Below, one piece after another: positions 25,996 through 33,001 of a stretch of 45,279 nucleotides of DNA. The position numbers and the translations under genes were made by a program. Location of the stretch: assembly GCA_002418705.1 (NCBI GenBank), contig DIEQ01000081.1, forward strand, positions 1-45,279. The letters run 5' to 3'. The notes beneath the pieces are model-generated. The model saw nothing but the letters and a program-made list of their open reading frames with translations. It did no database searches and was not told where the DNA came from. The stretch comes from Mageeibacillus sp. UBA5770. GTDB lineage: Bacteria > Bacillota_A > Clostridia > Saccharofermentanales > Saccharofermentanaceae. Every line of letters begins with the position of its first letter. Position 1 is the first letter of the stretch.

Positions 25996-26051
25996 ACAGG
26001 GAACTGCAGGAACGCAGGCAATGCTCCGTTTCTTCTACAGTCCCTGTTTTT
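25996..26051 (+). terminator. Probable terminator of the lacI-type gene
   Basis: ACAGGGA plus CTG (25996-26006) pair with CAGTCCCTGT (26038-26047), followed by TTTTT. It lies inside the 3' end of the convergent ABC-F gene and has a long loop, so it is less certain. Confidence 0.5.
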
Positions 26052-27573
26052 CCATATACTCTTCAAAAGAATACTCCAGCCGTCGGATGCGCCCGTTTTC
26101 GAAAAGCAGCACCTTTTCACACACATTTTTCAAAAAATACAGGTCATGTGATACCAGAAGAAGGGTCCCCGGATATCCTGAAAGTGTATCCTCGAGCATC
26201 TCCCGCGTATGGAGATCGAGATGATTGGTCGGCTCGTCAAGAATCAGGAAGTCACGGCGGGTAAGAATAGGTATGGAGAGCATCAGCTTCATCTGCTCCC
26301 CAAAGCTAAGTGCTGCGATTTTCTGGTGCAGGTGCCTGGTACTTATACCCATGTTTGACAGGAGCGCACGGTCGGCACCGGATACGTTGCCCAGCGTCTC
26401 CATCAGGTATTCAAGTGCTGTCTTTTTCTGCGGCAGTTTCGCAAAATTCTGTGAAAGAACAAAAGGAGGGCTGCTCGGGCTCACCCAGAGTTCCCCTGCA
26501 TCAGCAGCCTGCAGCCCTTCAATCATTGAAACGAGGGTGCTCTTACCACAGCCGTTCGGGCCGAACAGCGCGACTTTTTCTCCTCTTGATATGGAAAAAT
26601 CGCTGTCGGAAAACAATCCGGTATCGCCGAAGGACTTTGACAGACCTGATGCCTGCAGGATTCTTTTGCCGTGAGCAACATCAGCTGAAATCGTAAAACG
26701 CACGGACTTTTCGGCTGTCGGCCGCTTTTCGCCTGTTGTAACGAGCCGCTCCAGACGTCGCACGTCATTTTTGACTTTCTTATCCATTTTCATGGCTTTT
26801 GCCCGTTTTTTCTCTTTAGCACCCATGGTAAGTCCGCTTGAATCCGGCTTCGTTGAATCGCGGTGTGCTTTTTCGGACCAGGTTTTTACCTGCGAAATTG
26901 CATCCTGAATCCGCTTCTGTTCCTTTTTGGATTCCTCGTACCGGTGAACCCGCTCTTCATACAGCCTGGCTTTTTCGCGGCGGTAATCTGAATAATTCCC
27001 CTGATAGGCGTATATAGATCCGTTCTCTATCTCAAGAATTCTCGATACCATGCAATCAAGGAAATACCTGTCGTGTGACACGAGAACAAGCGTACCTTGA
27101 TATCCGCGCAGAATTTCAATCAGCGTCCGAACTCCCTCGAAATCCAGATTATTAGTCGGTTCATCGAGGAGCAGCAGCTTGGGACGGGCGGCCAGAAGAA
27201 GGCACAGGGCCAGCTTTGTCCTCTCGCCGCCGGACAGAGACAGCAGTGACTCCTGCCGGTCCAAGTCAAGATGCATGTACCGCATGTACTTTCTGGCTTC
27301 TTCCGTAAATAGATCCTTCGATGCGTCTGCGAGCTCCTGATCCGTAAACGGGTCCTGTTTCAAAAGTGCTGCAGAAGACGCGTCCGAAATGAGCAGGCTG
27401 CCTGCGTCTGCCTGAATACTGCCGCTCAGAATACCGAGCAGTGTACTTTTGCCGCTGCCGTTGCTTCCGACTAGCCCGATATGTTCGCCGTATTCCGCTG
27501 AAAACGACAAGTCTTCAAAGAGAATCTCATCTCCCAGACTCTTCTTAAGATGTTTAATTTGAATATGTGTCAT
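26035..27573 (-). CDS. ABC-F ATPase, probable antibiotic-resistance ribosome protection protein
   Basis: A 512-residue protein of two ABC ATPase domains and no membrane part. Domain 1 has Walker A GSNGSGKST (36-44), LSGGERTK and LLLDEPTNNLD; domain 2 has GPNGCGKST, LSFGEQMK and LILDEPTNHLD. Between them lies a long basic, coiled-coil linker (RVHRYEESKKEQKRIQ and on) of the type that reaches the peptidyl transferase centre. This resembles Lsa/Vga/CplR-type proteins that displace lincosamides, pleuromutilins or streptogramins, though a housekeeping ABC-F role is possible. The ATG at 27573 has GGAGGG upstream. The attenuator leader before it supports an antibiotic-inducible role. Confidence 0.88.
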   Translation of the reverse strand: MTHIQIKHLKKSLGDEILFEDLSFSAEYGEHIGLVGSNGSGKSTLLGILSGSIQADAGSLLISDASSAALLKQDPFTDQELADASKDLFTEEARKYMRYMHLDLDRQESLLSLSGGERTKLALCLLLAARPKLLLLDEPTNNLDFEGVRTLIEILRGYQGTLVLVSHDRYFLDCMVSRILEIENGSIYAYQGNYSDYRREKARLYEERVHRYEESKKEQKRIQDAISQVKTWSEKAHRDSTKPDSSGLTMGAKEKKRAKAMKMDKKVKNDVRRLERLVTTGEKRPTAEKSVRFTISADVAHGKRILQASGLSKSFGDTGLFSDSDFSISRGEKVALFGPNGCGKSTLVSMIEGLQAADAGELWVSPSSPPFVLSQNFAKLPQKKTALEYLMETLGNVSGADRALLSNMGISTRHLHQKIAALSFGEQMKLMLSIPILTRRDFLILDEPTNHLDLHTREMLEDTLSGYPGTLLLVSHDLYFLKNVCEKVLLFENGRIRRLEYSFEEYMEKQGL

Positions 27574-27589
27574 ATACGCCCTCCAAAAC

Positions 27590-27615
27590 AAAAAATCTCC
27601 GCCGGACGGCAGAGA
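27590..27615 (-). terminator. Attenuator terminator just before the ABC-F gene
   Basis: On the minus strand TCTCTGCC and GGCGGAGA (27596-27615) form an 8-bp stem with a GTCC loop, followed by TTTTTT. It lies only 17 nt upstream of the ABC-F start, within its own leader, so readthrough must be controlled. Confidence 0.82.
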
Positions 27616-27617
27616 CT

Positions 27618-27647
27618 TCATAGGGGCTTAATGCAAATGAAACGCAT
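27618..27647 (-). CDS. Possible second upstream ORF in the ABC-F leader
   Basis: A 9-codon frame, MRFICIKPL, ends 3 nt before the attenuator stem. A ribosome stalled at its end would cover the 5' arm of the terminator. Its ribosome binding site is poor (AGGG directly touching the ATG), so translation is uncertain. Confidence 0.35.
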   Translation of the reverse strand: MRFICIKPL

Positions 27648-27694
27648 CCCTGGTACAAATCGCCGAAGATGTGAAACAAGATTAAGACAGTCCG

Positions 27695-27707
27695 CTGCCG
27701 CAGGCAG
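27695..27707 (-). promoter_or_regulatory. Small leader hairpin, possible antiterminator part
   Basis: CTGCC-TGC-GGCAG forms a hairpin on the transcript. Its GGCAG arm can instead pair with CTGCC in the terminator's 5' arm, giving two alternative folds. Confidence 0.4.
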
Positions 27708-27762
27708 TACGCATTCAGAAATTCGGCCGTTAAACCGTCTGTGCGCCGCCGCAAAAAGATAA

Positions 27763-27786
27763 TCAGCGAATTGTCGTCATCCTCAT
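27763..27786 (-). CDS. Leader peptide of the ABC-F gene (uORF)
   Basis: A 7-codon reading frame, MRMTTIR, starts with ATG at 27784-27786 and has GAGGAGG (27796-27802) 9 nt upstream, a strong ribosome binding site. It lies about 30 nt after the predicted transcript start. Such leader peptides sense drug-stalled ribosomes before ABC-F, erm and other resistance genes. No known stalling motif is recognised. Confidence 0.6.
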   Translation of the reverse strand: MRMTTIR

Positions 27787-27822
27787 TTACGGAATCCTCC
27801 TCGTCGGGAAAAATGTAATTTA

Positions 27823-27851
27823 ATAATAACAAGATGTTTTTGATTATGCAA
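27823..27851 (-). promoter_or_regulatory. ABC-F gene promoter
   Basis: On the minus strand: TTGCAT (27846-27851), 17-bp spacer, TATTAT (27823-27828). The leader would be about 240 nt. Confidence 0.7.
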
Positions 27852-27880
27852 ACGGAAAAATATTCATGCGCCAAGCCGCG

Positions 27881-27909
27881 TTGTAATGGAAGTATCAAGC
27901 GAATATAAT
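27881..27909 (+). promoter_or_regulatory. Promoter of the ICMT-like gene
   Basis: TTGTAA (27881-27886), 17-bp spacer, TATAAT (27904-27909). It is back to back with the ABC-F promoter, 30 bp away. Confidence 0.65.
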
Positions 27910-28031
27910 GAATTTGACAGATATTATATTTCAAAATCCGATTCAGTCAATTTTCACATTATTACTTGTTATAGCAGGTATTACAGCACCAATTATGTCA
28001 TTGATTACCCTGACTATAATAGAATGGGTGC

Positions 28032-28706
28032 ATGGCTATGAAAAAAAATCTTCAGGTACTTTTTGATATTCTTGGACGTCTGGTCTTTCTGGCAGGAACA
28101 AGTATGGCTATCTTTTTTTCTGGCGGCGGTCTCGGTTTCGTACAGAAACGCGTCGGTATCATCTATCTGATCTTATGGAATATCTGGTGGGCAGTCACTT
28201 TCCTCGGCCGCCAAAGAGGCAGGCAAACTAAGTATGATCCGGGCAGGAACTGGTTCGTCATCCTTTCCGGAATTATTTCCGTACCGTTTTTAATCCTGAT
28301 ACCGCCTTTGGAATATGCCGGATTCACAGGTCCCATTCCTCGTGACTCTGTGCTGTCCTGGATCGGCCTGACTATTTTTGCATTGGGCATTGCTCTGCAG
28401 TCCGCTGCCATGTGGCAGCTGAGATCATTTTACACAGTCAGGCTGGGGGTTCAGAAGGACCAGAAATTGGTCACTACCGGAATGTACAGCAGAATCCGCC
28501 ACCCCGGATATTTCAGCTATCTTCTATCCATCGCAGGTATCGCCTTATCTTTGAGCAGCCTGGCTACATTGATCTTCATCATTCCAATTATACTTTTCCT
28601 TACCTCGCGGATTGCTAGTGAAGAAAAAATGCTGATCAGTGAATTTGGTGATTCATACAGAGAATATATGCTAAAGACCCGGCGCCTGATTCCATTCCTG
28701 TACTGA
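28032..28706 (+). CDS. Isoprenylcysteine carboxyl methyltransferase-like membrane protein
   Basis: A 224-residue membrane protein with about five hydrophobic helices. The C-terminal part has the ICMT/phospholipid-methyltransferase pattern: LVTTGMYSRIRHPGYFSYLL (about residues 145-165), then ASEEKMLISEFGDSYREYM and RLIPF. Family members methylate lipids or prenylated groups using S-adenosylmethionine; the bacterial substrate is unknown. The start at 28032 (or ATG 28038) has a poor ribosome binding site. It converges on the zinc-ribbon protein gene with only 8 bp between the stops. Confidence 0.82.
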   Translation: MAMKKNLQVLFDILGRLVFLAGTSMAIFFSGGGLGFVQKRVGIIYLILWNIWWAVTFLGRQRGRQTKYDPGRNWFVILSGIISVPFLILIPPLEYAGFTGPIPRDSVLSWIGLTIFALGIALQSAAMWQLRSFYTVRLGVQKDQKLVTTGMYSRIRHPGYFSYLLSIAGIALSLSSLATLIFIIPIILFLTSRIASEEKMLISEFGDSYREYMLKTRRLIPFLY

Positions 28707-28714
28707 TTGTAAAT

Positions 28715-30250
28715 TTATTCCACGCTCCATGCTTCAAGCAGGGGTACGGTGAGGTATTCGTCGCTGTTAGATGTATACGAGTAAAGATATTCCGTTGTTC
28801 CCCAGACCGTAACTGACTGACCGTCGGTTACCATGGGCTCTCCCTCGGTCAGACGGTAATAAACCAGGACAATGTGAGCGCTGTCCTCAATACCCTGCTC
28901 ATACATTAGAAAATCACAATAGTACTGATCATCCACATCGTAGACGAAGATATCAAAGACCGTACCTGTAATCGCTGCATGGACGCTTGTCTCTGTTTCG
29001 CATGCCTGGTATAAATCGTTGCCGGTGACCGGTACACTCTGGTCCTTGAATGCTCCGACTCTGGCATTTCGCGCATCGGGGGTCTCCTGGATGAATCCAT
29101 AATTGAAACTGCCGGAAAAAATGACTTCGCCGTGGTGGTTATATAAAGTTCCCTGTCCATTGTGGTATGCATCTGTATAGGTTCCCTCATAGCGAAGTGA
29201 GCCATAGAGGTATTCCTTGCCTTCGCCGTTCAGATAGTCATCGCGGTACATGCCGGTTTCTGAATAACCGTCTTCCCACGTTGTCGTGCCCTGCCCGTTG
29301 AAATGACCGTCAACCCATTGACCGTCATAAACCCAGGCAACGCCGTCGCTGTCCGAACTCATAAAGGATCCGTAGCCATTCGGAAGATCGTTCACAAAGT
29401 CTCCCGTGTACAATCCTGAGAAATCCCCGAAATCAAATGACAGCACAATCTCCATGTCGACGACTGTGCCAACGGCAGCTGTAGTTACAGTTGCCGGCGC
29501 AGTCGGCTCGGGCGTAGGGGCAGCCGTCGTTTGAGAAGGAGTCGTATCCGCGGCTCCGCCTGCAGCGGAATCTGCATTTTCGATGAATTCATCGACATCG
29601 AAGTCTTCGGCATCTTCTCTTACATATATACCCATATTATCAACATCTATCTCATCATCTTCAATGACGAAGCCGTAATCAGAATCATCGACAGTGATAA
29701 TACCTTCACTGTCTTCGCTGTCATATTCATATTCACCTTTACGGTCATCTTCGGCAGAGTAAATATAAACCGTGCCATTATCCTTGAATTTCAAGACTTC
29801 GGCGCGCTCTTCACTCGACCAGAGACCGGCAATCGAAGCTCTGTCATCTATCTTACTGTCATCAGAAGATTTGCCTGTCAGCCAGAAGCCGGCAAGGACA
29901 ACAAATAATACAATTGCAGCGATAAGAACGATGCCGCCGATTATCAGGCCGATAACCAGCCCCTTCCGGCTCTTTTTCAAAGGTTTCTGACCTGCCCCCT
30001 GAGTTGCAGCCTGAATGGGAATAACAGGCACACCCTGTGACACACTTGCCTGTGAGCCCTGGACAGGGGTGTAATGCGCGGGCTGCGTGTGAATAACTTG
30101 AGACGAGACGGGGACTTGCGGTGTCGGGATGACCGGAGGCGTCAGAGGGACCTGCTGAGCCGGAACACTCTGCCCGGCCAGTGAAGATCCGCAGTTCACG
30201 CAAAAAGCGGCATTATCCGAATTATGGCGGCCACAATTTGTACAATACAT
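28715..30250 (-). CDS. Zinc-ribbon, single-pass membrane protein with MORN repeats
   Basis: A 511-residue protein built of clear modules. Residues 3-21 form a zinc ribbon (CTNCG and CVNCG). A Pro/Gln-rich linker leads to a lysine-rich stretch and one membrane helix (about 97-120, GLVIGLIIGGIVLIAAIVLF). The rest is probably outside: a very acidic region (about 135-220), a Thr/Pro/Ala linker (about 230-255), MORN-type repeats (about 270-380; YTGDFVNDLPNGYGSF, YDGQWVDGHFNGQGT, YEGTYTDAYHNGQGT) and a C-terminal beta-rich domain. Function unknown; such zinc-ribbon anchored proteins often act as cell-surface sensors. AAAGGAG lies before the ATG. Confidence 0.88.
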   Translation of the reverse strand: MYCTNCGRHNSDNAAFCVNCGSSLAGQSVPAQQVPLTPPVIPTPQVPVSSQVIHTQPAHYTPVQGSQASVSQGVPVIPIQAATQGAGQKPLKKSRKGLVIGLIIGGIVLIAAIVLFVVLAGFWLTGKSSDDSKIDDRASIAGLWSSEERAEVLKFKDNGTVYIYSAEDDRKGEYEYDSEDSEGIITVDDSDYGFVIEDDEIDVDNMGIYVREDAEDFDVDEFIENADSAAGGAADTTPSQTTAAPTPEPTAPATVTTAAVGTVVDMEIVLSFDFGDFSGLYTGDFVNDLPNGYGSFMSSDSDGVAWVYDGQWVDGHFNGQGTTTWEDGYSETGMYRDDYLNGEGKEYLYGSLRYEGTYTDAYHNGQGTLYNHHGEVIFSGSFNYGFIQETPDARNARVGAFKDQSVPVTGNDLYQACETETSVHAAITGTVFDIFVYDVDDQYYCDFLMYEQGIEDSAHIVLVYYRLTEGEPMVTDGQSVTVWGTTEYLYSYTSNSDEYLTVPLLEAWSVE

Positions 30251-30303
30251 AATTATGATCTCCTTTATATTATTAATGACATTGTATCATGCAGTTGGGA
30301 TAT

Positions 30304-30335
30304 AAAAAAAGGCACCATATCAGTGATATGGTGCC
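30304..30335 (-). terminator. tRNA-Ala terminator
   Basis: A perfect 12-bp stem (30311-30322 with 30324-30335) is followed on the minus strand by seven T. It ends the tRNA transcript just before the zinc-ribbon gene. Confidence 0.92.
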
Positions 30336-30340
30336 TTTGT

Positions 30341-30416
30341 TGGTGGAGATGAAGGGGATCGAACCCTTTACCTCTTGACTGCCAGTCAAGCGCTCTCCCA
30401 AATGAGCTACACCCCC
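30341..30416 (-). tRNA. tRNA-Ala (anticodon GGC)
   Basis: A 76-nt cloverleaf: acceptor GGGGGTG/CATCTCC, D-arm GCTC..GAGC, anticodon stem CTTGA/TCAAG with loop CTGGCAG, T-arm AAGGG/CCCTT with TTCGATC, discriminator A and an encoded CCA. The anticodon GGC reads GCC and GCU. Confidence 0.97.
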
Positions 30417-30432
30417 AAAACAACATGCGTAG

Positions 30433-30460
30433 TTTATAACAAAAAGTGCATGGTTGTCAA
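30433..30460 (-). promoter_or_regulatory. tRNA-Ala promoter
   Basis: TTGACA (30455-30460), 16-bp spacer, TATAAA (30433-30438) on the minus strand. Confidence 0.75.
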
Positions 30461-30767
30461 TGCTTTTTCATTTGCCCGTGATATTTCTTTCGAAAATCGG
30501 TCTTTCGCGAAGATGAATTAAAATTGGCAGATGTATTATATAATCCGACGGTCGTTCGCTCTGCCGCTGCTGCAAATGTTAACAGCGTAAGGCAATCTTC
30601 AGTCCGGCTGCCAAGACGCGGTGTATGCGGGGGACATTTGTTTTTATGAAATGGCGAAACTTTATGAATATTTCTTGCGCAAATCCGTAAAAACGACCAA
30701 CACGAGTGAAAAATGAGGCAAAATCGAATGAAAAAGCGATAAACCGAAAAAAATTAATATCAATATT

Positions 30768-30795
30768 TTGTCATTAGCCGTATACATACTATTAT
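30768..30795 (+). promoter_or_regulatory. Distal promoter of the cellobiose-type importer operon
   Basis: TTGTCA (30768-30773), 16-bp spacer, TATTAT (30790-30795). It implies a 600-nt leader and a roadblock operator just downstream. Confidence 0.5.
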
Positions 30796-30824
30796 TAATG
30801 ATAATTATATTACAAAGATTGATC

Positions 30825-30907
30825 CGCGAAACGTTTTGCGAGAAAATAGGCTTGGCTGTAAGGGGAAACTTGTATTGTGCCATTCCGACATGTGCGAAAC
30901 GGTTCGC
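30825..30907 (+). promoter_or_regulatory. Two LacI-type operators (GCGAAACG type)
   Basis: CGCGAAACGTTTTGCG (30825-30840) and GCGAAACGGTTCGC (30894-30907) are CG-centred near-palindromes, 68 bp between centres. The half-site CGTTTCGC recurs at 31219-31226. A perfect version lies at 36489. Confidence 0.6.
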
Positions 30908-31020
30908 TCTTGTGTCTTTTGTATAAAACGTCGACTCTGAAAAGATAACATATTTATGTGCTTGCTGTGTTCACAGGCCCGTTCTGTTCATTAATTGCAT
31001 AAAAAAAGGGGCTTTGCGTA

Positions 31021-31049
31021 TTGATTCCCCCGTCGAATTGTAGTAAACT
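31021..31049 (+). promoter_or_regulatory. Proximal promoter candidate of the importer operon
   Basis: TTGATT (31021-31026), 17-bp spacer, TAAACT (31044-31049). Confidence 0.45.
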
Positions 31050-31416
31050 GACACACATAAGCACCGGATAGCGAATTTCAGTCCATTGACTTATCAGCAA
31101 ATACGGAGCGGGGAGACACGAAGCCGAGCAGATCCGATCATAGCCGATCACACCACGGAGCATAACAGCAGGACGGCAGGGAGAGGAATTCGGTTTTTTT
31201 TCTGCCAATTAAACATAACGTTTCGCTCTACCGTTTAAGACAAGGATTTGTATAACAAATATGTCGTGCCATTGGGAATACGGCTAGCAGAAACTGAGGC
31301 AGGCCGGGCAGCTGATCTGAATTCATCTGATACAGATCCGAATCATTCCCGCACTGAAGATTGGTCCTAAAACTGGACACACATAAACCTTTAAGTTTAA
31401 GAGGAGGCAAACACAC

Positions 31417-32865
31417 ATGAAGATGAAGAAGATCGTTGCACTGCTTCTCGCACTCGTGATGGTAGTTGGCGTTGTTGCTGCTTGCGGCGGCACTGCTAAG
31501 ACAACCGAAGCCACGACTGCCGGAACAACAAAGGCCGACACCGCCGCAGAGACGACCGCTGCTGTTGTTGATGAGACAACCGCTGCAGTTGAGACCTCAA
31601 CAGGCATCACACCTGATGATATCATCGCTCCTGCAACAGACGTAACGGATGAGGATACAACTCCTATCGTTATCTATTCATGGAACGAGGAATTCAAGGG
31701 ACTGCTCGACAAGTATTATGTTGCTGAAAACCCTGATTTCAAGTATGACTATCAGGTAACAGAGAACACAACATATCAGACCAAGCTTGACGGCGTTCTT
31801 TCCACCGGCGACGGCGCTCCGGATATCTACCTCGTTGAGGCTGATTATGCGAAGAAGTACGTTAATTCCGAGAACTCCCTGAATATCAACGAGCTTGGTA
31901 TTTCCAACTCCGAGCTTGCTGATCAGTATGCTTACACATATAACTTCATGCTCAGTGATGACGGTGCCGTTAAGGCCCTTTCATGGCAGGCATGCCCGGC
32001 CGGCGTATTCTACAACCGTTCAATCGCCAAAGAATACCTTGGAACAGACGATCCTGCAACAGTAGGAGAGAGCTTTGCTTCATGGGACGCTTTCATGGCT
32101 ATGGCTACAAAGATCAACGAAGATTCCAAGGGAACAGTTAAAGCTATCTCCGGTTTCGATGATCTCTGGCGTTCATTCCAGAACAGCCGTACAACAGGAT
32201 GGCTTGTTGATGGTAAGATCACAATTGATCCGATGATCGAGAACTATTTCGACTATGCAAAAGAACTCTACACCGGAGATCTTACTTTCAAGACCGCACA
32301 ATGGAATGCTGACTGGACATCCAATATGTCCAATGGTTCTGTACTTTCATACTGGGGACCGATGTGGCTCTTAAACTTCTGCATGGGCTTCGGATATGAG
32401 GATGACGGCACAACCATTAAGGCTGATGCCAACCCTACTACCGGCGATTGGGCTTTCTGCCCGGCTCCTGTTGCTTACTTCTGGGGCGGCACATGGATCA
32501 CAGCTTCCAAGTATGACAACAACAAAGCAACCTCTGCCGACATTATGCGCTTCTTCACAATCGAGACCGAATCAATGGATAAATTGGCTCAGGCCGGCGA
32601 ATTCGTTAACAACGTATCAGTTATGACCGCTATCGGCGAAAATCCTGATTTCAAAGTTGCTTACCTTGGCGGACAGAACCCGATCTCACTGCTCCTCGGC
32701 GCAGCAACAAAGATTGATGTTTCTGCCATCACCGGTGACGATCAGGCAATCAATGTTATTTTTGCTTCAACTGTAAATGCTTATGTTAATGGTGAAATTG
32801 CTTCTGTTGCTGATGCTGAGCAGGCATTCATTGCAGATTGCGCAGACGCTGGAATCGGAGCTTAA
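31417..32865 (+). CDS. Cellobiose-type sugar ABC transporter, substrate-binding lipoprotein
   Basis: A 482-residue family 1 solute-binding protein. The signal peptide ends at the lipobox VVAAC (Cys about 23), and a Thr/Ala-rich tether (about 25-65) leads to the binding domain, rich in Trp and Tyr as expected for a sugar binder (for example TAQWNADWTSNMSNGSVLSYWG). GAGGAGG lies 9 nt before the ATG. It begins an operon with two permeases and is followed at 36570 by a cellobiose phosphorylase gene, so cellobiose or cellodextrins are the likely ligands. A strong stem-loop separates it from the permease genes. Confidence 0.92.
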   Translation: MKMKKIVALLLALVMVVGVVAACGGTAKTTEATTAGTTKADTAAETTAAVVDETTAAVETSTGITPDDIIAPATDVTDEDTTPIVIYSWNEEFKGLLDKYYVAENPDFKYDYQVTENTTYQTKLDGVLSTGDGAPDIYLVEADYAKKYVNSENSLNINELGISNSELADQYAYTYNFMLSDDGAVKALSWQACPAGVFYNRSIAKEYLGTDDPATVGESFASWDAFMAMATKINEDSKGTVKAISGFDDLWRSFQNSRTTGWLVDGKITIDPMIENYFDYAKELYTGDLTFKTAQWNADWTSNMSNGSVLSYWGPMWLLNFCMGFGYEDDGTTIKADANPTTGDWAFCPAPVAYFWGGTWITASKYDNNKATSADIMRFFTIETESMDKLAQAGEFVNNVSVMTAIGENPDFKVAYLGGQNPISLLLGAATKIDVSAITGDDQAINVIFASTVNAYVNGEIASVADAEQAFIADCADAGIGA

Positions 32866-32913
32866 TGTCATAACCCGTATTTGTCTTAACGGACATTAAA
32901 TCAAGTCTTGATG

Positions 32914-32943
32914 TGCGGGGCAGGGCGAATACCCTGTCCCGCA
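32914..32943 (+). other. Intercistronic stem-loop after the second sugar-binding protein
   Basis: TGCGGGGCAGGG (32914-32925) pairs with CCCTGTCCCGCA (32932-32943), followed by only TTTCTGTT. It may partly terminate or protect the binding-protein mRNA. Confidence 0.6.
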
Positions 32944-33001
32944 TTTCTGTTAAGATATATGCGGAGCACTGCCAAAATGAAGTAAATGGAGCGTGAAGAA
33001 G

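Larger units (their letters stand above)
30470..31416 (+). other. Large control region before the cellobiose-type importer
   Basis: About 950 bp without a convincing gene on either strand. It contains two plausible promoters (30768 and 31021), two LacI-type operators and a half-site, and two near-identical copies of an ACACACATAA motif (31045 and 31370). The rest (30470-30760, 31060-31200) shows nothing I recognise. Confidence 0.55.

Noticed and set aside
27554..27934. A 126-codon minus-strand frame upstream of the ABC-F gene
   Set aside because: It spans the ABC-F promoter, uORF and attenuator terminator and overlaps the ABC-F start; its composition matches no family. The regulatory reading explains the region better.
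30547..30562. Another LacI-type operator (CGTTCGCTCT)
   Set aside because: Spacing of the half-sites is off by one and the left half does not match; only a TTCGCTCT resemblance remains.
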